Below, one piece after another: positions 35,919 through 45,127 of a stretch of DNA of 64,000 nucleotides. Origin of the DNA: Methylibium rhizosphaerae (GTDB lineage: Bacteria > Pseudomonadota > Gammaproteobacteria > Burkholderiales > Burkholderiaceae_C); contig NZ_SWAR01000017.1 of NCBI RefSeq assembly GCF_006386545.1, positions 1 to 64,000 on the forward strand, in the 5' to 3' direction. The stretch's first letter is position 1. Each line of letters opens with the position of its first letter. Both the position numbers and the translations under genes were made by a program. The notes under the pieces were generated by a model. It was not told where the DNA came from, searched no databases, and worked only from the letters and a program-made list of their open reading frames with translations.

Positions 35919-36707
35919 ATGAAAACACGTCCGCGCCTGCACGAGCTGCGCCGGCTGTTGCCGGCGTTGGCTTTCATGCTGGCCGCCGCGATGGCCAGCA
36001 GCACGGTCATCGCGGCCGGCCCGGCCGCTGCCGGGCCCGGGTGGAACCAGCTCACGCCCGCACAACGTGAAGTCCTGAAACCGCTGCAGCGCGACTGGGA
36101 CGGCATCGACGCCCCCCGCAAGCAGAAGTGGCTGGAGCTCACAGCCCGCTACCCGAAGCTGTCGCCCCCCGAACAGCAGCGCATGCAGGAACGCATGGCC
36201 GACTGGGCCCGGCTCACGCCTGCCCAGCGCGGCGAGGTGCGCCAGAGCTTCCAGGAGGCCAAGCAGCAGGCCGGCCGCGAAGAAAGGCGTGCCCGCTGGG
36301 AGGCCTACCAGGCACTCCCGGAAGAAGAGCGCAAGGCCCTGGCTTCGCGGGCGGCCGAACGCCGTGCCCCGCAGGACTCTCGCTTGAACAACCGTGCGGC
36401 ACGCACCACCGAGCAGGCCAAGTCCAACATCGTGCCCAACCCGCTGCACACGGCCCCGCCGCCCAAGCCGGTGGCGCCCACGGTGGTGCAAGCCCGGCCG
36501 GGCGCGACCACGACGCTCATGTCCAAGCGACCCAGCCCGCCGGCGCACCAGCAGACCGGCCTGCCGAAGATCGCGGCGACGCCCGAGTTCGTCGACCGCA
36601 ACACCCTCCTGCCCCAGCGCGGCCCGCAAGGCGCTGCCGTCGAGCCCGTTCGGCCTCGTCGCAACAGCGATGGCGGCAACAACGGCAACAGCAACAAGAA
36701 AAACTGA
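35919..36707 (+). CDS. exported DUF3106-type protein
   Basis: A 262-residue protein with an N-terminal signal sequence (LLPALAFMLAAAMASSTVIA). It contains repeated PxQR/PAQ units rich in Trp and Arg (WNQLTPAQREVLKPLQRDWD, LSPPEQQRMQERMADWARLT), the DUF3106 pattern. The last 100 residues are a disordered Pro/Ala/Asn tail ending in NGNSNKKN. It starts 6 nt after the DUF3619 gene and overlaps the RDD gene by one base (TGATG), so the four genes are one unit. Function unknown; the repeats resemble periplasmic heavy-metal/stress sensor proteins. Confidence 0.82.
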   Translation: MKTRPRLHELRRLLPALAFMLAAAMASSTVIAAGPAAAGPGWNQLTPAQREVLKPLQRDWDGIDAPRKQKWLELTARYPKLSPPEQQRMQERMADWARLTPAQRGEVRQSFQEAKQQAGREERRARWEAYQALPEEERKALASRAAERRAPQDSRLNNRAARTTEQAKSNIVPNPLHTAPPPKPVAPTVVQARPGATTTLMSKRPSPPAHQQTGLPKIAATPEFVDRNTLLPQRGPQGAAVEPVRPRRNSDGGNNGNSNKKN

Positions 36708-37255
36708 TGACCGCCGCATCGGCAGTTTCCGGGGCGGCGGTCGCCGACCTGCGCGCTCCCAGCCTGCGCCGTCGCCTGGCGAGCTTCCTCTACGAAGGCG
36801 TGCTGCTGTTCGGGGTGGTGTTCGTGGCCGGCATCGCCTACTCCGTGGTGAGCCAGCAGCGCCATGCGCTGCAGGGCCGCCAGGGCATGATCCTCGCGAT
36901 GTTCCTGGTACTTGGCGTGTACTTCGTCTGGTACTGGTCACGCACCGGCCAGACTCTTGCCATGCAGACCTGGCATGTGCGTCTCGTCGGGCGGGACGGC
37001 CAGCCAGTGTCGCGGCTGCGGGCCCTCGCCCGCTACCTCGCCAGCTGGGTGTGGTTCCTGCCGTCGCTCGCGATCGCCTACACGGCCGGCTGGCATCACA
37101 GCGCATGGGCGGTGTTCGGCTGCGTGCTGGCCGGCGTGCTGCTGTATGCGCTGCTGTCGTTCCTGCATCCGCAGCGGCAGTTCCTCCATGACGCGCTGTG
37201 CGGCACCCGACTCATTCACTGGCGCCCGGCACCACCCGCACGCCCGGCCGCCTGA
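36707..37255 (+). CDS. RDD-family membrane protein
   Basis: A 182-residue protein. The ATG at 36707 overlaps the previous stop. It has about four hydrophobic helices (FLYEGVLLFGVVFVAGIAYS, MILAMFLVLGVYFVWYW, a segment near SWVWFLPSLAIAY, and GCVLAGVLLYALLSFL). The RDD motif region is APSLRRRLASFLYEG, and TGQTLAMQTWHVRLV is typical of the family. Function is generally unknown; some members are ion exchangers. Last gene of the sigma-factor cluster, 34 nt before dgkA. Confidence 0.87.
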   Translation: MTAASAVSGAAVADLRAPSLRRRLASFLYEGVLLFGVVFVAGIAYSVVSQQRHALQGRQGMILAMFLVLGVYFVWYWSRTGQTLAMQTWHVRLVGRDGQPVSRLRALARYLASWVWFLPSLAIAYTAGWHHSAWAVFGCVLAGVLLYALLSFLHPQRQFLHDALCGTRLIHWRPAPPARPAA

Positions 37256-37289
37256 CTCCCGTCACGCAGGCACGGCACAATCGCCGGCC

Positions 37290-37667
37290 ATGAGCAATCC
37301 GTACAAAGGCCGCACGGGCCTGGAGCGCATCGTTCGCGCGACCGGCTACTCCCTCGACGGCCTGAAGACCGCCTACCACGGCGAAAGTGCGTTCCGCCAG
37401 GAGTTCTGGCTCGCGGCCCTGATGATTCCGGCCGCCTTCTGGGTGGGGCGCAGCTGGCTGGAAGTGGCCGTGCTGGTCGGCTCCGTCCTGCTGGTGCTGA
37501 TCGTCGAGCTGCTCAACTCCGGCATCGAAGCCGCAATCGACCGGGTGAGCTACGAGCTGCACGACCTCTCCAAGCGAGCCAAGGACCTGGCCAGCGCCGC
37601 CGTGTTCCTGTCACTCGTGCTGTGTGCAGGCATCTGGATCGCGGCATTGATGCATCGGCTGGGCTGA
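37290..37667 (+). CDS. dgkA: diacylglycerol kinase
   Basis: A 125-residue integral membrane kinase that recycles diacylglycerol to phosphatidic acid. The catalytic signature is VELLNSGIEAAIDRVS followed by LHDLSKRAKDLASAAVFLSL. It has three membrane helices, and the length equals that of E. coli DgkA (about 122). It lies just downstream of the RDD gene and upstream of the LOG-family gene. Confidence 0.96.
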   Translation: MSNPYKGRTGLERIVRATGYSLDGLKTAYHGESAFRQEFWLAALMIPAAFWVGRSWLEVAVLVGSVLLVLIVELLNSGIEAAIDRVSYELHDLSKRAKDLASAAVFLSLVLCAGIWIAALMHRLG

Positions 37668-37680
37668 AACAGGATCCGTC

Positions 37681-38265
37681 ATGAAGACGCTAACGGTCTG
37701 TGTCTATTGCGGTTCGCGATTCGGCAACCGTCCCGAGTATGAAGCGGCTGCCCTCGAGCTGGGCGGGCTGATCGGCCGCAACGGCTGGCAGCTGGTCTAT
37801 GGCGGCGGCAACGTCGGCTTGATGGGCGTGGTGGCCGATGCAGCGATCGAAAGCGGCGCACGCGTCGTCGGCATCATTCCCGAGAGCCTGATGAAGCGCG
37901 AAGTGGGGCACCGCGGCCTGGCCGAGCTGCACGTGGTGCAGACCATGCACGAGCGCAAGCAGATGATGGCCGAGCGGGCCGACGTGTTCGTCGCGCTGCC
38001 CGGGGGCATCGGCACCTTCGAAGAGCTGTTCGAGGTCTGGACGTGGCACCAGCTCGGCTACCACGACAAACCCATCGGCCTGCTCAACGTGGCCGGCTAC
38101 TACGACACCTTCCTGGACTTCATGTCGCAGACCACCGAAGCCGGCTTCCTCTCCGAAACGCAGCTGAAGACCCTGCAGGTGGACACCGACGCGGTGCGCC
38201 TCCTGCAGCGCCTGTCCCTGCTGGCGCCTCGCACCTCCGGCCCCGACGACTACACGCGCATCTGA
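37681..38265 (+). CDS. LOG-family protein (cytokinin riboside 5'-monophosphate phosphoribohydrolase-like)
   Basis: A 194-residue Rossmann-fold protein. The PGGxGTxxE signature is present as ALPGGIGTFEELFEVWTW, with a preceding YGGGNVGLMGVVADAAI nucleotide-binding loop and a conserved Arg in MHERKQMMAERAD. Enzymes of this type remove ribose phosphate from cytokinin nucleotides or AMP. In a plant-associated strain it could release active cytokinin, but most bacteria carry such a gene as housekeeping. It starts 13 nt after dgkA. Confidence 0.9.
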   Translation: MKTLTVCVYCGSRFGNRPEYEAAALELGGLIGRNGWQLVYGGGNVGLMGVVADAAIESGARVVGIIPESLMKREVGHRGLAELHVVQTMHERKQMMAERADVFVALPGGIGTFEELFEVWTWHQLGYHDKPIGLLNVAGYYDTFLDFMSQTTEAGFLSETQLKTLQVDTDAVRLLQRLSLLAPRTSGPDDYTRI

Positions 38266-38286
38266 CGCGCGCAGCGAACAATGCCG

Positions 38287-38325
38287 CCAAAGACAAGGCC
38301 CGCCGATGGCGGGCCTTGTCTTTGG
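38287..38325. terminator. bidirectional terminator between LOG-family gene and PII gene
   Basis: A very long stem: 18 bp from CCAAAGACAAGGCCCGCC to its complement, with a 3-nt GAT loop. The arms end in short A/T runs that can serve either strand. It separates the convergent LOG and PII genes. Confidence 0.85.
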
Positions 38326-38345
38326 AGCAGCCTGGGGTGAACGGA

Positions 38346-38765
<420 letters not shown>

Positions 38766-38819
38766 TCATGCATCCCATCGTGGTGCCGGGCGCACCGTTG
38801 CAGGCCTCGGCACCAGCAT

Positions 38820-40517
38820 TCACGCACGGAACTTGGACGTGATCGGATAGCGCCAGTCGCGGCCGAACGCACGGTGCGTGATGCGAATGCCCACCGGCGC
38901 CTGGCGGCGCTTGTATTCGTTGATCTTGATGAGCCGGGTGACCCGCTCCACGTCGGCCGCGCCGTAGCCGGCGGCGACGATCTCGTCGATCGACTGGTCG
39001 TCTTCCATGTAGCGCGCCAGGATGGCATCCAGCACGTCATACGGCGGCAGGCTGTCCTGGTCGGTCTGGTTGGGTCGCAGTTCGGCCGACGGTGCGCGGG
39101 TGATGATCCGCTCGGGAATCGGCGGCTCCTGCCCCTGGCGCGTCGCCTCCTCGTTGCGCCAGCGCGCCAGGCGATACACCAGCGTCTTGGCCACGTCCTT
39201 GATGACCGCGAAGCCGCCGGCCATGTCGCCGTAGAGGGTGCAGTAGCCGGTGGCCATTTCGCTCTTGTTGCCGGTGGTGAGCACGATGCGGCCGCTCTTG
39301 TTGCTCAGCGCCATCAGCAGCGTGCCGCGGATGCGGGCCTGGATGTTCTCTTCCGTGGCGTCTTCGGGGAGGCCGGCGAACTCGTTTGCCAGGCTCGCCT
39401 TGAAGGCGTCGAACATCGGCACGATGGAAATCTCGTCGTACTGCACCTTCACGCGCCGGGCCATGTCTCGCGAGTCGATCCAGGAAATGTCGGCGGTATA
39501 GGGCGACGGCATCATCACCGCGCGCACCTTGTCGGCGCCCAGCGCATCGACGGCGATCGACAGCACGAGTGCCGAATCGATGCCGCCGGACAGGCCGATG
39601 ATCGCGCCGGGGAAGCCGTTCTTGCCGAGGTAGTCGCGCACGCCGGTCACCAGGGCGCCCCAGGCCTGCGCCTCGAGGCCAGGCAGCTCCACCACCGGGC
39701 CGCGCACCTGCCCGTCCGCGCTCACGTCCACCAGCAGCTCGGCCGCTTCGAAGCTTGGCGCCCGTCCGCACAGCGCGCCGTGCGCATCGACCGCGAACGA
39801 TGCGCCGTCGAAGACCACTTCGTCCTGCCCGCCCACCAGGTGGGCGTACAGCAGCGGCAGCCCAAGCGAGCGGGCGCGGGCCGACATGCGCTCCTCTCGC
39901 TCGTTGCCCTTGCCCAGGTGGAAGGGCGACGCATTCAGCACCAGCAGCGCCTGCGCGCCTGCGGCCTTGGCAGCTGCAGGCGGTTCGTCGAACCAGGCGT
40001 CTTCGCAGATCAGCAGGCCCAGGCGCAGGCCGTCCACCTCGAACACCAGCGGCGCTTCGCCGGCGTCGCGGCCGGAGACGAAATAGCGGCGCTCGTCGAA
40101 CACCTGGTAGTTGGGCAGCTCGCGCTTCGCGTAGGTGCCGATCACCTTGCCGCCGGAAAGCACCGAGGCCGCATTCACCCGCTGCTGCACGGCCCAGGAG
40201 CGCGTGCGAACATCGCCGCTCGATCCGTCGAGGGCGCGCGGATGCCCCACCACCAGGTGCAGGCCCGGCAGGTCGGCCAGCTGGCGGGCGCAATCGGCCA
40301 GGGCCTCATCGCAGGCACGCAGGAAGGACGGGCGCAGCAGCAGGTCCTCGGGCGGGTAGCCGCACAGCGCCAGTTCGGGCGCCAGCACCACCCGCGCGCC
40401 GCGGCCGTGGGCCCGGCGTGCCGCATCGACGACACGCGCCACGTTGCCGGCGAGGTCGCCCACGGTGGCGTTGAACTGGACCAGAGCAATCTTGAGCGAG
40501 GGCGTTTGGGAAGACAT
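38820..40517 (-). CDS. nadE: glutamine-dependent NAD synthetase
   Basis: A 565-residue two-domain enzyme. The N-terminal nitrilase-like glutaminase (KIALVQFNATVGDLAGN) has Glu in VLAPELALCGYPPEDLL, Lys in YAKRELPNYQVFDE and Cys in GLLICEDAWF. The C-terminal synthetase domain has the ATP P-loop GLSGGIDSALVLSIAVDALG. It amidates deamido-NAD with ammonia from glutamine. The start codon at 40517 overlaps the ATG of the divergent acetyltransferase (shared CATG). The PII gene follows 135 nt downstream. Confidence 0.96.
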   Translation of the reverse strand: MSSQTPSLKIALVQFNATVGDLAGNVARVVDAARRAHGRGARVVLAPELALCGYPPEDLLLRPSFLRACDEALADCARQLADLPGLHLVVGHPRALDGSSGDVRTRSWAVQQRVNAASVLSGGKVIGTYAKRELPNYQVFDERRYFVSGRDAGEAPLVFEVDGLRLGLLICEDAWFDEPPAAAKAAGAQALLVLNASPFHLGKGNEREERMSARARSLGLPLLYAHLVGGQDEVVFDGASFAVDAHGALCGRAPSFEAAELLVDVSADGQVRGPVVELPGLEAQAWGALVTGVRDYLGKNGFPGAIIGLSGGIDSALVLSIAVDALGADKVRAVMMPSPYTADISWIDSRDMARRVKVQYDEISIVPMFDAFKASLANEFAGLPEDATEENIQARIRGTLLMALSNKSGRIVLTTGNKSEMATGYCTLYGDMAGGFAVIKDVAKTLVYRLARWRNEEATRQGQEPPIPERIITRAPSAELRPNQTDQDSLPPYDVLDAILARYMEDDQSIDEIVAAGYGAADVERVTRLIKINEYKRRQAPVGIRITHRAFGRDWRYPITSKFRA

Positions 40518-41727
40518 GAGCACAACGGGCAGCAACAGCGGCAGGGACATCGAGGGACGCGACGATGGTACCGCCGAGTCCGCGGTACGCGTGCTCGTGA
40601 TCGACGATCCGGCAAACGTCGACCGCGAGGCCTGGAACGCGCTGGTCGATGCAAGCCCGCAAGCCTCGCCCTTCATGCGCCATGAGTACCTGCTGGCCAT
40701 GCACCGGTCCGCAAGCGCCATACCCGACACCGGCTGGGCACCGCAATTCCTGTGTGTGCAGCAAGGCGCCACGCTGCTGGCCGCCTGCCCGCTCTACCTG
40801 AAGAGCCATTCGTACGGCGAGTACGTATTCGACTGGGCCTGGGCTGACGCGTGGGAACGTGCCGGCGGGCGCTACTACCCGAAGCTGCTCTGCGCCGTGC
40901 CGTTCACGCCCGTGCCAGGGCCGAGGCTGCTGGCCCGCGATGACGCCGCACGCGTGCTGATGCTGCAGGCCATGGAGCAATACGCCGCCCAGGGCGGCCT
41001 GTCATCGGCCCATGTGCTGTTCATCGATGAAGCCGACCGCGCCGCCTTGCGCAGGCAAGGCTGGATGGAGCGCAGCACCGTGCAGTTCCACTGGGTCAAT
41101 CGCGAACCGCTGCCCTATGCCGATTTCGCAGAGTTCGCCGCCGGCCTGCAGCGCGACAAGCGGCGCAAGATGCTGCAGGAGCGGCGCTACGTGCGCGAAG
41201 CGGGCGTGACCTTCGAAACGCGACACGGCAAGCAGATCGGCGAGGCCGACTGGGACTTCGTCCACCGGTGCTACTGCCATACCTACCGTGCACACCACTC
41301 CACGCCCTACCTCACGCGGGAGTTCTTCGCGCAGATGGCTGCCACCATGCCCGAGCACTGGCTGCTCTTCATCGCGCGACGCGAGGGCCGGGCCATAGGC
41401 TGCTCCCTGGTGGCGCTCGACCCCGCACGCGGCAACGCCTTCGGGCGGTACTGGGGCGCCATCGAGCCGGTGAACTGCCTCCACTTCGAGGCCTGCTACT
41501 ACCAGCCGCTGGAGTGGTGTATCGCCAACGGCTACCTGCGTTTCGAAGGCGGCGCCCAGGGCGAGCACAAGATGGCGCGCGGTCTGATGCCGGTGCGCAC
41601 CTGGTCGGCGCACTGGCTCGCCGACACGCGTTTCGCCGGCGCCGTGCGGCGCTACCTGGAGCGCGAAGAGGCCGGCATCGCGACCTACGTGAACGAGCTG
41701 GCCGAGCGCAACCCGTTCAAGGTCTGA
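40516..41727 (+). CDS. GNAT-fold protein of the FemAB-like/DUF482 (peptidogalycan) family
   Basis: A 403-residue protein, if translation starts at the ATG at 40516 (GGGAAG is close by). This codon overlaps the nadE start on the other strand. The family signature is visible as ASPFMRHEYLLAMHRS near the N-terminus, RDKRRKMLQERRYVREAG in the middle and FEGGAQGEHKMARGLMPV near the end. DUF482 proteins contain two GNAT-like halves and may transfer acyl or aminoacyl groups; the substrate is unknown. The first 25 residues (Ser/Gly/Asp-rich) are probably non-conserved. Confidence 0.85.
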   Translation: MSTTGSNSGRDIEGRDDGTAESAVRVLVIDDPANVDREAWNALVDASPQASPFMRHEYLLAMHRSASAIPDTGWAPQFLCVQQGATLLAACPLYLKSHSYGEYVFDWAWADAWERAGGRYYPKLLCAVPFTPVPGPRLLARDDAARVLMLQAMEQYAAQGGLSSAHVLFIDEADRAALRRQGWMERSTVQFHWVNREPLPYADFAEFAAGLQRDKRRKMLQERRYVREAGVTFETRHGKQIGEADWDFVHRCYCHTYRAHHSTPYLTREFFAQMAATMPEHWLLFIARREGRAIGCSLVALDPARGNAFGRYWGAIEPVNCLHFEACYYQPLEWCIANGYLRFEGGAQGEHKMARGLMPVRTWSAHWLADTRFAGAVRRYLEREEAGIATYVNELAERNPFKV

Positions 41728-41750
41728 GGCACGCGGATGCCGCCTCCGGC

Positions 41751-43052
41751 TCAGCGGTCGCGTCGCAGCACCAGTTGCGGCGTCCCGGCGGTGCCCAGGA
41801 GGAAGAGCGTGTAAACGCCCTCAGCCACCAGCGCCTGATCGGCCAGACTCGCCAACGTGGCCCCGGTACCGCCGGTCACGGCCAGGTCGCGCTCACCCAC
41901 ATTGACCTGCACATAGGCCGACACCGCACCGTAGGCGGCCGTCGCGCCGGTCGAGGCCAGGTCGACCAGCAGCGTGGCGGTGGTCACACCCACCCCGAAA
42001 TTGCCCAGCCGCAGCTTCACCTGTGTCGCGACGGCGGAGCTGCGGTTGTCATCGGCCACGAAGGTCAACTGCGGCGAACCCGCATCGCCATAGACCACGC
42101 AAGTGGTGTCGGTCGCCGCAGCCACGGTGCGCTGCTCGGTGAGCGCCCCGCCATTGACGACGAAGCCGAGCGCACGATCGCCGGTGGCCACGTTCACCAC
42201 CTCGCTGGTTCCGCCGCCGGCCAGCGCGGGCCGCACGGTGGTGTCGATCCGTGGGGCTGCCATGGCGGTGCTGGCCATCGCATTGACGAAGACGGTACGG
42301 CCGAAGGGATTCGCCAGCTTGGTGGAGCTGCCCTCGTGCACCAGCATCACCGCCTGCAGCAGCCGCGCGCTGCGCGTGGGCAGGACCACCACGGTCACCA
42401 CGCCCGCGCTCGGCAGCTCGACCGACGCCACGTCCAGGCGCACGTCGTTGCGGTCACCGTTGCGGGCAACGCGCAGCCGGCGCGATCCGCTGGAGACCTG
42501 CACATAGCTGCTGAACTGCAGCTCTGCCGTGGCTGAAACGGCCGGCGGAACGACCGAGATGTCGGCATTCGGGCTGGTCAGGAAGAGGTCGAGGCTGCCG
42601 TTGTCACTGCCGTTGAACAGCCGCACCTTGCATTCGCCGCCACCCGGCTTGCCCTCGGTTTCGTCTTCGAACACGGCCAGTTGCAGGCTGCTGGCGCTGC
42701 CGTGCAGCACGGCAGTGACGTGGCTCTTGCGGCCGGGATCGATACCCCGCTCCAGCAGCGTCACACCCTCGGCCTTGATTCTCAGCGTCTGCGACTTGTC
42801 CTCGATGCCGATGAAACCCGTCGCGTCGCCAGGCTGCAGCGTCGCCAGTGTGGCGCCATCGAGCTGGGCCGTGAGGTCGCCGGCGTCGAGGGTCGCGTTG
42901 ACGAAGCGGATGCTGGCCGGCTCGTCGCGGCTGCCGCCGCAGCCGGCCATGCCCAGAGGTGTCAGCGCCACGGCGCCCATGGCGCCCAGCAGCTTGCGTC
43001 GGGTGGTGGAGGTACGCGTGTCTTGTTCGAAGTGCTGAGGCAGGTCGGCCAT
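41751..43052 (-). CDS. DUF4397-domain exported lipoprotein
   Basis: A 433-residue protein. The N-terminus carries a twin-arginine-like motif TRRKLLGAMGAVAL followed by a lipobox LGMAGC, so it is probably a Tat- or Sec-exported lipoprotein. The body is beta-rich with two DUF4397-like segments (ASIRFVNATLDAGDLTAQLD and KVRLFNGSDNGSLDLFL), short immunoglobulin-like folds. Function unknown. It converges on the acetyltransferase gene and lies 100 bp from rocD. Confidence 0.82.
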   Translation of the reverse strand: MADLPQHFEQDTRTSTTRRKLLGAMGAVALTPLGMAGCGGSRDEPASIRFVNATLDAGDLTAQLDGATLATLQPGDATGFIGIEDKSQTLRIKAEGVTLLERGIDPGRKSHVTAVLHGSASSLQLAVFEDETEGKPGGGECKVRLFNGSDNGSLDLFLTSPNADISVVPPAVSATAELQFSSYVQVSSGSRRLRVARNGDRNDVRLDVASVELPSAGVVTVVVLPTRSARLLQAVMLVHEGSSTKLANPFGRTVFVNAMASTAMAAPRIDTTVRPALAGGGTSEVVNVATGDRALGFVVNGGALTEQRTVAAATDTTCVVYGDAGSPQLTFVADDNRSSAVATQVKLRLGNFGVGVTTATLLVDLASTGATAAYGAVSAYVQVNVGERDLAVTGGTGATLASLADQALVAEGVYTLFLLGTAGTPQLVLRRDR

Positions 43053-43151
43053 CGTATGAGTCCCTCGGGCGCGGAAAGGCCCGGAAGGATCGACGATACC
43101 CCAGGGAGGCTGCAACCCCTCCGACGGGGGTTGCCGTGCCGCAGGCCGGCC

Positions 43152-44381
43152 TTACCGGGCCAGCGACAGCAACACGCGGCGCAGGGCCTGCACGGCCTCT
43201 GTGATCTGCGCCGGCTCGATGACCAACGGCGGCGCGAGGCGCACCACCGTCCCGTGGGTGTCCTTGGTGAGCACGCCTTCGCGCATCAGGCCTTCGCATA
43301 CGACGCGAGCGCTGGCAAACGCCGGGTCGATCTCCACGCCGACGAGCAGGCCCTTGCCGCGCACGTCGCGGATGGCCGGATGGCCGAGCGCACGCAGTTC
43401 GGCCATCAAGGTTTCGCCGCCGGCCGCCGCGCGCTGTGAAAGCTTCTCTTCTTCGAGCAGCTGCAGCGCCGCCGCGCCCACCGCAGCCGACAGCGGGTTG
43501 CCGCCGAAGGTGGAACCGTGGTCGCCCGGCGTGAACACCGCCATCACGTCTTCGCGCGCCAGGAAGGCGCTCACCGGCAGCAGGCCGCCGCCGAGGGCCT
43601 TGCCGAGCGTGAGTCCGTCAGGCCGGATGCCTTCGTGGTCGCAGGCCAGCAGGGCACCGGTGCGGCCCAGGCCGGTCTGGATCTCGTCGCAGATGAGCAG
43701 CACGTTGTGCCGGGTGCACAGCTCGCGCGCCTTCCTCAGGAAGCCCGCGGGCGGCACGACGATGCCGGCTTCGCCCTGGATCGGCTCGACCAGGAAGGCC
43801 ACCGTGTCCGGCGTGATGGCGGCCTCGAGGGCGTCCGCATCGCCGAAGGGCACGGTCACGAAGCCGGGCGCGAACGGGCCGAAGCCGGCGCGGTACTGCG
43901 GCTCGGTGGAGAAGCCCACGATGGTGGTGGTGCGGCCGGCGAAGTTGTTGGCCGCCACGATGATCCGTGCGCGCCCCTCGGGCACGCCCTTCACCGTGTA
44001 GCCCCACTTGCGTGCGGCCTTCAACGCCGTCTCCACCGCCTCGGCGCCGGAGTTCATCGGCAGCGCGCGGTCCATGCCGGTGGCGCTGCACAGGCGCTGC
44101 ACGAAGGCACCGAGCTTGTCGGTGTGGAAGGCGCGCGAGGTCACGGCCAGTTGCCGTGCCTGCGCGACCAGCGCCTCGACCAGCTGAGGGTGGCTGTGGC
44201 CGAAGCTGACGGCCGAGTAGGCCGACATCATGTCGAGGTAGCGGCGCCCCTGGTCATCCCACAGGTGCACACCCTGCCCGCGCGTCAGCACGACCGGCAG
44301 CGGGTGGTAGTTGTGCGCGCCATAGCGCTCTTCCAGCGCGATGGGGCTGGCCTCGAGGGGAAAGCCGGGATGCGCGGTCAT
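43152..44381 (-). CDS. rocD: ornithine aminotransferase
   Basis: A 409-residue class III PLP aminotransferase that turns ornithine and 2-oxoglutarate into glutamate semialdehyde. The conserved start region IALEERYGAHNYHPLPVVL is specific for ornithine aminotransferases. The PLP Lys lies in GLTLGKALGGGLLPVSA; Asp in LLICDEIQTGLGRTG binds the cofactor. The ATG at 44381 gives the usual length. A divergent Lrp/AsnC gene 131 nt away is its likely regulator. Confidence 0.93.
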   Translation of the reverse strand: MTAHPGFPLEASPIALEERYGAHNYHPLPVVLTRGQGVHLWDDQGRRYLDMMSAYSAVSFGHSHPQLVEALVAQARQLAVTSRAFHTDKLGAFVQRLCSATGMDRALPMNSGAEAVETALKAARKWGYTVKGVPEGRARIIVAANNFAGRTTTIVGFSTEPQYRAGFGPFAPGFVTVPFGDADALEAAITPDTVAFLVEPIQGEAGIVVPPAGFLRKARELCTRHNVLLICDEIQTGLGRTGALLACDHEGIRPDGLTLGKALGGGLLPVSAFLAREDVMAVFTPGDHGSTFGGNPLSAAVGAAALQLLEEEKLSQRAAAGGETLMAELRALGHPAIRDVRGKGLLVGVEIDPAFASARVVCEGLMREGVLTKDTHGTVVRLAPPLVIEPAQITEAVQALRRVLLSLAR

Positions 44382-44512
44382 GGGGTCTCCGATCGGTGTT
44401 GTGTCTGGCGAATTGAAGCGATCACTGTAGCCATGGTGCGGCGCAAGGTGCTTTCCACTTGTTGTGGTTGAGTCCAGAATGGCGCAATGATCTTGCATAG
44501 AGAGGTATTGGC

Positions 44513-45013
44513 ATGGATCAATCTCCGCCTGCTACCCCTGCTCAAGGCACGGTCGACACGCTCGACCGGCGCCTGCTCGCCCACCTGCAGCGCGCCGGCC
44601 GCGCCTCGAACGTGGAACTGTCGGCGGCAGTGCACCTGTCCGCCCCGCAGTGCTTTCGCCGGGTCAAGGCGCTCGAGGAACGCGGGGTGATCCGCGGCTA
44701 CGCGGCCCAGGTGGACCGGGAGGCGCTGGGCTATTCGGTGATGGCCTTCGTGAGCGTGGACATCACCGCCGAGCAGTTCGCCCGGGTTCGCGAGTTCGAG
44801 CACACGATCCGGCAGTTTCCGGAAATCCTCGAGTGCCACACGGTGTCGGGCGACTCCGACTACCTGCTCAAGGTGGTGGCCCGCGACCTGAAGGCCCTGT
44901 CGCAGTTCCTCACCGACCGGCTCATGCAGATCAGCGGCGTGGCCAACGTGCGCTCGATGATCTGCCTCGAGGAGATCAAGCCGCCCGCGCCGCTGCCCAC
45001 CGAAGCCGGCTGA
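44513..45013 (+). CDS. Lrp/AsnC-family transcriptional regulator
   Basis: A 166-residue protein. The N-terminal helix-turn-helix (LDRRLLAHLQRAGRASNVEL, then LSAPQCFRRVKALEERGVI) is followed by the AsnC/RAM ligand-binding domain (VSGDSDYLLKVVARDLKA). Such regulators bind amino acids as octamers or dimers. It is divergent from rocD, so it probably controls ornithine/arginine breakdown in response to ornithine, arginine or proline (inference). Confidence 0.93.
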   Translation: MDQSPPATPAQGTVDTLDRRLLAHLQRAGRASNVELSAAVHLSAPQCFRRVKALEERGVIRGYAAQVDREALGYSVMAFVSVDITAEQFARVREFEHTIRQFPEILECHTVSGDSDYLLKVVARDLKALSQFLTDRLMQISGVANVRSMICLEEIKPPAPLPTEAG

Positions 45014-45127
45014 GCTTCGCGGCGCGCCGCTGTCGTTTGGCGCCCGCGGCCTGCGGCTCGTCGCAAGGGCCTCGCTGCGCGGGCCGGGCGACCCGAGCAT
45101 GGCACCCGTTCACCACCGGAGAGCGCC

